Shown: positions 21,101-27,500 of the stretch, in pieces | How the letters are laid out: every line of letters begins with the position of its first letter | How positions within the stretch are numbered: the first letter of the stretch is position 1 | Assembly: GCA_009663005.1 (NCBI GenBank) | Contig: VIGQ01000190.1 | Span: forward strand, 52,501 to 80,000 | From: Actinidia chinensis | Lineage: Eukaryota; Streptophyta; Magnoliopsida; Ericales; Actinidiaceae | DNA: 27,500 nt | Direction: 5' to 3' | Made by a program: the position numbers and the translations under genes | Notes under the pieces: generated by a model | What the model was told of the DNA's origin: nothing | Databases searched by the model: none | What the model saw: the letters and a program-made list of their open reading frames with translations, nothing else

Positions 21101-24100
21101 GGGCTCCCTACAAGGCAGCCCCAACTATTCAAAAGGTGGAGTAATGCGAACACACACTGAGTGGAATCCATGTACATGACCATATGCCCCCTGCATTGCC
21201 CTTATTGCTGTCAAAACAGTGGACAGTACCAACCAGTAAGGCATGCTCGCCAATGTCAAGAAGGTGACTGTGGACGAACGTATCATGTATATGGAAAACT
21301 GCAACGTTCTTGTTGTAGGACTTGCAAAAGCTCTTCCACTTGGCCCAAACAAGACGGCCCTGGAGAATGAGTCTGGGCAGGAGATGGTGGAGACAGTGTT
21401 TGAGGCGTGGCCCCATAGATGAGGTTCCTACCTATGGAAAAAGCAAGTTTGATGAGTTTGATCATGTTGATAAAGAAGGGCCACAAGCTTGCGTGGCCCC
21501 CACCAAGTCGTGCCTCGAGCATGCTATCCATATGGGTTAGGTAGGAAGATCCTTCGGCAATGTAGTATCGAGGCAGGCCACTTGTTCACTAATCCTCATT
21601 CGGCAAGGACTTGACCACGAAGGGAAAGCGAGTGGAGAAGTATGGCTCGTTCCACATGTCATCTCCAAGGTTACACCTGGCCCAAATTTATCATATGGCG
21701 TAAATAACCATACACGCAATACAGAATGGAAATGGAGACCTTGAAGCATTACCCGGGTTCCACTTTCTTATACAAACATCCACCCCCAACACATTGGATG
21801 CTCATCAAGCGTAATGCTTAAATTGAGAGTCCCAAGGGAATGTCCCTCACAGCCAAATAGAAGGTCTTGTAGCAAGGAAGGGCTCACTACAAATATGTCA
21901 CACTGCAAGTTCTCTCTCTCCTCTCTCTCATCTCTCTGTCCCCTAAATTCCCCTTTTTCTCTCTTCACAGTCCCTTTTCCTTTTAAATTCCCTTGTTTCA
22001 TAATGGACCTAATTTTAAAAATAATAATAACATCAAAGCATCCAAACTGGACAAGCGCATTACAAGGACTCAATCCTCATTAACGGGGACACCTTTAGAA
22101 AACAATAATCTTCACGATCTGTAACGGGGTTCTGAAGTGTTCTGAAGTAGGAAGCACTATAAGTAGCAAAATAAACATCACGTACAGGCTAACGAAGGAT
22201 CATAGCACGTGGATTCATGTGAAGAGCAGAGTTTAGTATTCTTTTCGAGAGTAAATGGGTGGCTCAAAGAATGATAAAATTGGGTCTTTTGACGATCGAT
22301 TCAATCATGAAATGACATTTTCGCCGGTGTTCTATTATATGTACTTATAATGTCCTTGATTCAATACTTTCTTACTTTTCGTCGTTAAAAAAAAAAACTT
22401 CATATCATATGTCAGGACAGGGAAGAATACATGGTCAATGGGATCACATTTCAAAATAAACAGGGACCACAAAACAATAACACCGAAAGGGGATTGGGGT
22501 CATTGTGCGTATTTCATGAGGCAAGAATAACAGAAGACTAAATACCTTTCTATGATAGTAACAGCAAAGAGACCCAGGTGAGTTAGCTATAATGGATACT
22601 AGTCCCAATTTCCTAACAAAACTGTCAGACAGAGGATTTACCACACAAGTATCCAGAACTAAGGACTGTCGACCACTCAGATAGTATTTTTCATATGAAA
22701 GATACAGATGACATTTTCCAGACATACCCTCTTACCAAAGGCATCATGTCATATACGTGCCCATCATCTCCACAATCTAGAAGAACCTTGCCCTTCAGAA
22801 AGTATTTTCCTTATCTTAGCTGATAGGAAGAGTAAATTGATGGTCCTGATGTAAATGACCAGAATGTTTCCTCCCCAGATTTAGGCTTGACTAAATTGAT
22901 TGTTCCATCCAGGGCAGGCACCAAGTGGCAGTATCGTGTTCACTGTTTCCAAAATAAAAAATTATTAAAAAAAAGATTAAAAAAGAAAAGGGGGGCAAAG
23001 CATAGACGGTGTTACCTGGCGGAAAAAAAAGGATAAAAATTGGCAATACCACTAAAAAAACACGCCCCTTAAGTTTACATCCAAACCTAAGACATTAATT
23101 GAACAAGAAATAAAATAAGCACATGGATGGATGCCCAGCATGAAGCTTAACATAACCCCACCTCAACAGCCAAAAGACATCAGATTTTTTTCTTCTTATT
23201 TTATTTTTTAATTGTTATTAGCATAGACTGGGAAATCATAACTCACAGAAGACTAGATTTACCATGATCCTGGAAGCAGATATGCTGACAATTGGAAGCT
23301 TCGTGGAGAATTAGTCGATTGAATAGTTTCATCAGAATCTGGAACCAAAGATAAACTTATGAAGTGGCCTGGTGATGTTGTTTGGGTCCATTTCTCCCTC
23401 TTCTATCTATGCTTCTTAAACTTGGAATGCCACGCTCATTACCCCTTCTGTTGCTTGGCACAAATTTGTTCGGTTTTTCTTAGAATATCCCTAGCAGTGT
23501 TTTGTTTCTTTGGATGGCCATTAGAGGGAAGCTACTTGTTTTGATAATGCTTACTTACTTAATGGGTGATTATAATGGCTCTTTTTGCTTTGTCTCCAAG
23601 ATGATGAATCTGTCCCCCAAGTTTTCTTCAACTGTCCCTATTCAAGAGCAATCAGACTTCTTACCTCTCAATTGTGCTCCGTCTCCTCCTACTCTCTTCG
23701 TCCCTGACACCAGAATTTCAAGGCAGCTGGTAACTTCAGTGGAAAGGATTTTCACAGAATCATTTGCAAGTTAACTTGTTGTCTATACTTCAACTTCACT
23801 TCAGGAGAGAAACAATAGGATCTTCAAAGACATTCAGAGAAGCTCCAGACATATGGTAGATCAGAATCAACAGATTAAGGTCCCGTTTGGCATACTGGTT
23901 TTCCGCTTTTTGGCTTTTAAAGAAAATGGTAAAAAAGCCATCTTATTTGGGATACAAAAAAATATGCCGAGTCTTTTCAATGGAAACATGGTTGGGATAA
24001 TTATCTTATATTGACATTATTACTTGTGGAGTGTGGTTTTTCTGGGTTGGGCAATCCAAATGCAAATGCAAGATTTGAGTCAGTCTAATTGTGGTCGGCA

Positions 24101-25009
24101 AAGGCTTCGCGCCAAAGGCCAAATTACATTACAACATACTTACTAGCAGAAGCACTGGTAACACAATTTAACCATGTTATGATAAGTATGTGTTTGAATT
24201 CAGGATTCGGCATGGGAAAAGGAAAAGAAAAAATTAAAAGATCCAACTGTCCCGAATTATTGGATCTTCTATGTTTTCCATTTCCTTTTCCTTTTCCACT
24301 TGATCCAAATACAAACTAAGAGAGACAAAAATATTAAGAACAGCAAGATTTTCATATTGAAGAAAAAAAGAGAGCTTATGCAGACAAAAACACTACAATT
24401 ACAACCAAAAAACTATATTTCAAGTAATATAGATTAGAAAAAATCCCCACACATCATAAAGAACTTGCAAAATGATCAAATAAGATACCCAAGTCCAGAA
24501 TTTGGACCTCTTCCCAAATTCAAAATAAATGATTTAGATTCACTTGGAGCATGGAAGTCGTAATCAAGTAAATGGATCTTTTATTCTGGGTCTAAATTAT
24601 GGGACCGTAGCCTGCAAAAAAAACAATTACATGCAATGTAAAAGTATTGAAAACAGTTGAAACCACATGCCATGATCCAAAAATGATTAAACTGACTTGG
24701 ATCAAATAAAAAATTAATTCTGAAAAGTTATATCCATAACTTTGTCCCTTTCTTTCTTTTCCTTTCCCTCCACCAAACCCATAAATCCTAAGCGCTCAAA
24801 AAAATCTATATAATTTGAAAAAAACAGTGGAAGCCACCATAGGGACCGATGGCAGAGACCTCCTCGCTCGACTGAGGCCATCGAGGCCATTCCCAGTTAT
24901 GCTCGCAAACGGAACCATCGAGACTCCGAGCTCGAAAAATCTCCGTTCGAGCCCACAACCCCACCATGAGCAATAAAACCCACAGAAGGCCGACTGAGTT
25001 GTGTTTCAT
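14955..25009 (-). CDS. IRE1: IRE1-type ER-stress sensor kinase/endoribonuclease (frame interrupted in the given sequence)
   Basis: IRE1 spans the ER membrane. Its lumenal domain senses unfolded protein and its cytosolic kinase and KEN ribonuclease domains cut bZIP60 mRNA (established for plants). Eight exons on the minus strand give the full order: signal peptide, lumenal beta-propeller-like domain, transmembrane helix, basic linker, kinase and KEN domain. Clear motifs are LVPALDGTI, GSKKTTVFLVDAKTG, KGSNGIIVLEGIYEGR, VAVKRLVRAHNDVAFKEIQ, HRDLKPQNVLI, GSSGWQAPEQLL and YRELPVEIQ. At least a dozen lesions interrupt the frame: near 22925, 19555, 19438, 19312, 18903 (TAA), 18750, 18407 (TGA), 18360, 18317, 17536, 17459, 16853, 16266 and 15090. 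Most are single-base changes in short runs. The identity is certain; whether the gene is intact in the plant is not. The coordinates cover introns. Confidence 0.9.
16078..16379 (-). CDS. IRE1: IRE1 exon: kinase end and KEN ribonuclease domain
   Basis: The exon reads RPKASEVFNHPLFWNSETRL, ELEDRESD, then (after an extra base near 16266) LLKALESVTPRALGSKWDEK, FINNIGRYRRY, and after two compensating indels (16142-16161) RDLLRVMQNKLNHYRELPVE. Asn and His of the ribonuclease site are kept (N and H in QNKLNHY), and the Tyr of RRY is kept. The Arg expected before Asn is Gln (codon CAA at 16120-16122). The donor reads CAG|GCAACA. Confidence 0.85.
16777..17024 (-). CDS. IRE1: IRE1 kinase C-lobe exon
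   Basis: The acceptor is GCTACAG. The exon reads GSSGWQAPEQLLHGCQMRAV, DMFSLGCVLFYCITGGRHPF, GD.LERDINIVKNKA, and, after an extra A near 16853, LFLVEYIPEAVDLLSRLLDP and NPELR. It contains the APE motif and helix F Asp of the kinase. It ends at GAG|GTAAGA (16776). Confidence 0.85.
17396..17563 (-). CDS. IRE1: IRE1 exon 5' side of kinase C-lobe: catalytic loop
   Basis: The exon begins GDVVSGIVHL (frame 1), shifts by a lost base near 17536 and gives ELGIIHRDLKPQNVLIIKER with the HRD catalytic loop. After another lost T near 17459 it gives SDMGISKRLVG, the plant IRE1 counterpart of the DFG segment, then SSLGNHPTG. The donor reads CTG|GCAAGT, a GC-type donor, at 17395. Confidence 0.8.
18264..19789 (-). 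CDS. IRE1: IRE1 exon 3: lumenal domain end, membrane helix, linker, kinase N-lobe
   Basis: The acceptor is CTGTCTCAG. The exon starts KLKETVEEFVSSTPLIAEDG, then VVLGSKKTTVFLVDAKTG, EVPLYITRTDYTLHSF, EKVLWNMTVSEI and PIENSFTGALS. The transmembrane helix is SALSIISFVTLLVGFVTY, followed by the basic linker SRRKKIRKSGKNGG. The kinase N-lobe follows: KLFVSNREIAKGSNG (nucleotide loop), VAVKRLV (ATP-binding lysine), FKEIQ (helix C glutamate) and HPNIVRWYGVEYDQDFVYL. It ends at ATGAG|GTTAG (18263). It holds about eight lesions, including a TAA at 18903-18905 and a TGA at 18407-18409. TAA could arise from TCTAAAGTG read as TCCTAAGTG, a gain plus a loss. Confidence 0.85.
19790..22735 (-). other. IRE1 intron 2 with an unidentified GC-richer insertion
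   Basis: The intron is about 2.9 kb. Its middle (about 20040-22090) is less AT-rich than the rest and holds several short open frames on both strands. One minus-strand piece (20070-20402) includes DATTLKIFLKDGPPAPALIE. I recognise no family in any of them. A hairpin AGCCCAA/TTGGGCT lies at 20580-20595, and a TATATATATATA run near 20366. It is probably an inserted, decayed transposon, but no ends were found. Confidence 0.5.
22736..22942 (-). CDS. IRE1: IRE1 exon 2: lumenal domain, first part
   Basis: The acceptor GGAAACAG precedes 22942. The exon reads DTATLVPALDGTINLV, KPKSGEE, FWSFTSGPSIYSSYQ and, after a shift, LLDCGDDGHVYD, matching the conserved 'LDGTI', 'SGPPIYSSYQ' and 'FLDCGDDW' blocks of plant IRE1. 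It ends at G|GTAAGAG (22735). One base is missing near 22925 and another disturbance follows SSYQ near 22820. Confidence 0.75.
23350..23870 (+). mobile_element. LINE (non-LTR retrotransposon) 3' fragment, zinc-binding RVT tail
   Basis: Read over several frames, this segment gives SIYAS, AWHKFVRFFLEYP, FLWMAIRGKL, DDESVPQVFFNCPYSRAIR and, further on, ERNNRIFKDIQRSS..MVDQ. The order W..VWF...P, WLAIRGKL, (L)FF.CPYSRAIW and ERN.RIF is the typical end of plant LINE reverse transcriptases (zf-RVT domain). The reverse-transcriptase core and endonuclease are absent, so this is a 5'-truncated, frame-broken copy, as is usual for LINEs. Its end may lie near 23880. It sits inside an IRE1 intron in the opposite orientation. 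Confidence 0.75.
24190..24316. mobile_element. Small inverted-repeat (MITE-like) element in IRE1 intron 1
   Basis: The left arm (from TGTTTGAATTCAGG through GGGAAAAGGAAAAGAAAA) and the right arm (TTTCCTTTTCCTTTTCC to CCAAATACAAAC) are reverse-complementary over about 45 bases, with AGATCCAA / TTGGATCT close to the centre. The 127-bp segment would fold into a hairpin. No open frame. Confidence 0.6.
24838..25009 (-). CDS. IRE1: IRE1 exon 1: signal peptide and start of lumenal domain
   Basis: The ATG at 25009 opens MKHNSVGLLWVLLLMVGLWA, a signal peptide with a clear hydrophobic core, followed by RTEIF. A shifted frame then gives a linker ending in RARRSLPSVP, like the RRSL-type segment ahead of the plant IRE1 propeller. 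The donor is probably TATG|GTGGCT near 24837, but the exact junction with exon 2 is uncertain. The sequence upstream is a CT-rich leader on the minus strand. Confidence 0.65.
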
Positions 25010-26517
25010 CTGCGAGATGGAGAAGATAAATAGAGAAGAGGAGAGAGGAGAGATAGATTGGGGATGGTTCGGTGAGGTTGAACTTGGGGTTGTAGACGGG
25101 ATGAATTGGGGTGTGATTAGGGATTAATTGGTACCGTAGAGAGAGAGTATCGGTGGGTTTTTTGGGGGGGTAGAGGATTGAGGGTTGGGCGTAAGAGAGA
25201 GCGAGTGTACGAAGCTTCTTCAGGCCTACGGGGACGCCATTTGGGATCTACGGGACTGTCAGTGCAGTGACAGCTACTTTAGCGTTGAAACATTTTTGCG
25301 TGCGAGTCAAGGTTTTGTCGCGTGCCAGTGGTAGTTTTTTGGGAGCTTCTAGGACGCCACACCAAATCGTTCACGACACCCGGAGGTTAATCTTGGTACC
25401 GCCCCTAAAGCCTTTTGGAAATATTACAAAAAAACACACCTAAGATTCGACCCTGATAACAAATTAAGCCTAAACTTTTAAATCGTCACGATTCAAACTG
25501 GTTGTTAGCCTCTATTTGTATAGCTTGCGCAATTTTAATTGGGAATGATGGAGAATGACCGGGATAAGAGACAAATCATTTAAATACTTATCGAGATTTC
25601 ATAATTTTTAGATATTTCTATGCTTGAAATTCAGTCTTTGGTTCACCAATTTTCGTTTCTCTCTCTAGGATACTGGACAAGTGTATTGATTGAGGGAATA
25701 AGGGCTTTTAAAGGGTTCCAATTCGTGTGAAGTTATTTTTCAATCATTTTGTAGAACTAGTGTTGTCGTCAAGTAACAAATAAATTTGACGGCGAGTTCG
25801 ATTTGTGACTAGTTAAAAAGTTTTGGGTTTTAATTTATTTAAAAGTATTTTTTAAAAAAAATTTGTAAACTAAGGTCAATTCTAGAGTATGTGGAATAAT
25901 CATAAAGTTAAAAAAATGTGATTTTATCGCTAAATCAAAGTACCAGGAAGGACGAAATACAAAACGCTACTAATCCCAACCATGCTGACTAGCCTCACAA
26001 CTCTCTCTTGCCGTCGCTAGTTGTCCCCCATCGTAACCCACCGCCCCTTTCCAAATGTTACAACTCCTTTCATTAAAAATGGAAAACATACATATTCAAA
26101 GAAAGCCCCTTCATGACCTTCCACACATTAGCTCTTCATGCCATTTAAAACTCCTAGTGTGCATTTACCATGCAACCTCCCATCTTCTTCTTTGTTGGGA
26201 TTTTCATAGGCGAAATTATTGCGCTTTTTAGATTGACCCCCACTAAATAAATGGGATCTATTTCGGACGTCGCCTACCTGCTACTTTAAAAAGTGGGTAT
26301 ATCTTTAGCTTGTCATGCCGGACATAATAGAAAATGTTCAATGTTTGGCACGAGCCAATATTGCTTTGGGGGAGATCAATGCGTATTAAAAGTTATAGGA
26401 GATATAACTGTAATTATTAGGAACTCTCAGAAGAAGTTAGTAAAATTTACCGAAATTAAAAGCTAGGACTAAAAAGAAATTTCTTAGTTTAAACCCCAAC
26501 TAGAATCAATAGTGATA
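25010..26517. other. IRE1 promoter side and intergenic DNA
   Basis: Positions 25010-25210 are rich in GA on the plus strand, so CT-rich in the IRE1 sense, typical of a plant 5' leader. Positions 25210-25420 are GC-richer and could be the core promoter. I looked for ERSE-type sites (CCAAT with a nearby CCACG) and saw none clearly. Further right the sequence is AT-rich with no gene. Confidence 0.45.
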
Positions 26518-26697
26518 GGTAACACTTCATTTTTGGGTGTGTACAAGACACACACATTTTTGTCCTCTCACAAAACAAGTGGAATCCGCCCTAATTAGAT
26601 TTTCACGCTTTTTTAGAAAAAACTAATTAAGTGGGTCACAACTATTTATGAAAGGCACAGTTGTGTGTTTGTACACATCCACTTTGGGGTATGTACC
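26518..26697. mobile_element. MITE-like element with imperfect TIRs
   Basis: The left end reads GGTAACACTTCATTTTTGGG then TGTGTACAAGACACACAC. The right end, reverse-complemented, reads GGTACATACCCCAAAGTGGA then TGTGTACAAACACACAAC. The 180-bp element has no open frame. A reliable target duplication was not found. Confidence 0.6.
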
Positions 26698-27260
26698 AAT
26701 CATTATCAATAGAATTAACCACTAGAACTTTGGAATGGTTCGAACTTATATCGAAATATCACCCCAAAATTTACTATAAATAATATGGTATTTTAGCTTA
26801 AACAAAATTGGAATATCAAGGGGTCGGTCTGCCTAAAAAATAGTACATACGGGTGGGACGTAGGTATTCAAAACCTTGGGGAGCATGTGAGTATCGGGGA
26901 CATTCGTAGGATTAAAGGGGAAGGAATATTGAGCGAATTATAAAATATCAAACTTGGGGGTGGGGGGTGTACATAGAACACGGGGGTGCAGAAGACGGTG
27001 CGCAGATCGAGTTTCCCTACACGTACAACCGGGTCGAGCCAACGAAACACAACCAGTTTCATGAAAAAGGATACCATCGCACGAGTGTGGTGCGGTGCCT
27101 CTAGCCAATATAATCACAGGAAACTCAGCCGCCGTCGAACGGAACTCAGAGGCTCTGGCAAACGCGTATAGGGCAAAAAAGTCAGAGTGAAGAAAGATGT
27201 TGCCAGAGCAAGACATTTGTCCGAAAAAACGAGAGCAGAAAAGTAGTAAAGGTCTCGTCT
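26698..27260. other. GC-richer intergenic segment, no gene assigned
   Basis: The part 26960-27180 is GC-rich and open on both strands (109 codons minus, 61 codons plus), but no frame matches a family I know. One further plus frame reads ANIITGNSAAVERNSEALAN, also unrecognised. It may be an exon, a transposon piece or promoter sequence of the gene to the right. Confidence 0.3.
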
Positions 27261-27500
27261 TAACCACTATGCCCTAACCCTAATTACAACTTCTTCTTCT
27301 GTTTAGGTTGATACTCAATTTCATTAGGGTTCAGTTTAGAGGGTGTGTGTAGTTGTACAGGTTTACAGCCGCCGCTTCTTTTTTCTTCTTATTTGTTCCA
27401 TGGATTACTCAATTTGATTAGGGTTCAGTTTTAGAATTGTAAAGGGTTTAGCTTCCTCTTCTGTTGTGTAGATTTTCTGTTTTCAGTCCATACTACATTT
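27261..27500 (+). promoter_or_regulatory. Probable promoter/5' leader of a gene beyond the right edge, with telo-box
   Basis: AACCCTAA lies at 27276-27283, the core of the plant telo-box, common near the start of ribosomal-protein and translation genes. CT-rich leader-like sequence (ACTTCTTCTTCTG) follows. The reverse form TTAGGGTT occurs twice, at 27324-27331 and 27418-27425, inside a direct repeat (TACTCAATTT.ATTAGGGTTC at 27312 and 27406). No coding frame begins before the window ends. Confidence 0.45.

Larger units (their letters stand above)
22943..24837 (-). other. IRE1 intron 1, carrying repeats
   Basis: The intron is about 1.9 kb. It contains a LINE remnant (23350-23870, plus strand, antisense to IRE1) and a small inverted-repeat element (24190-24316). 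Its exact 5' border is uncertain because the exon 1 donor could not be fixed. Confidence 0.55.

Noticed and set aside
25010..25420. ERSE or UPRE sites in the IRE1 promoter
   Set aside because: I looked for CCAAT-N9-CCACG and related forms on both strands and saw no convincing match.
26938..27267. 109-codon minus-strand open frame as a gene
   Set aside because: The opposite strand is also open in this GC-rich stretch, no domain is recognisable and no adjoining exon was found.

Overview
The window is nuclear DNA of a land plant, most likely a eudicot. It is AT-rich, has long introns with GT/AG borders, contains MITE-like elements and a LINE remnant, carries a telo-box next to a likely promoter at the right edge, and holds two plant gene families. 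I cannot name the species.

Layout. Positions 1-8,500 are repeat-rich intergenic DNA: a MITE-like element (65-284), a possible LTR fragment (about 1,330-1,740), a very degraded possible Copia tail (2,480-2,700, minus), a block of short repeats (3,715-4,035), a 760-bp element with terminal inverted repeats and an internal 10-11 bp minisatellite (5,849-6,609), an extreme G60/G19/poly-T tract (7,824-7,935), a 76-bp direct repeat (7,995-8,157) and a second MITE (8,157-8,422). Positions 8,500-14,010 (plus) hold a clade-3-type glutamate receptor-like (GLR) channel gene in six exons. Positions 25,009-14,955 (minus) hold an IRE1-type ER-stress sensor kinase/endoribonuclease in eight exons, with long repeat-bearing introns 1 and 2. 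The two genes converge tail to tail, with about 1 kb between them. Positions 25,010-27,260 are intergenic with another MITE. The last 250 bp look like the promoter/5' leader of a plus-strand gene that continues outside.

Function. IRE1 senses unfolded protein in the ER lumen and cuts bZIP60 mRNA through its cytosolic KEN ribonuclease domain. GLR3 proteins are amino-acid-gated cation channels. I see no reason to think the two genes work together; they are neighbours.

Main caution. Neither gene can be read through. Both are broken by many one-base insertions and deletions, mostly changes in homopolymer length, while the sequence in each local frame still matches the family closely. This fits uncorrected long-read error better than old neutral decay, so true pseudogene status is unresolved. 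The G60 and G18 runs also suggest poor local sequence quality. I found no convincing new biological system. The most useful second looks are the indel pattern, a change at a catalytic arginine in the IRE1 ribonuclease domain, the TIR element with its minisatellite, and an unidentified insertion in IRE1 intron 2.
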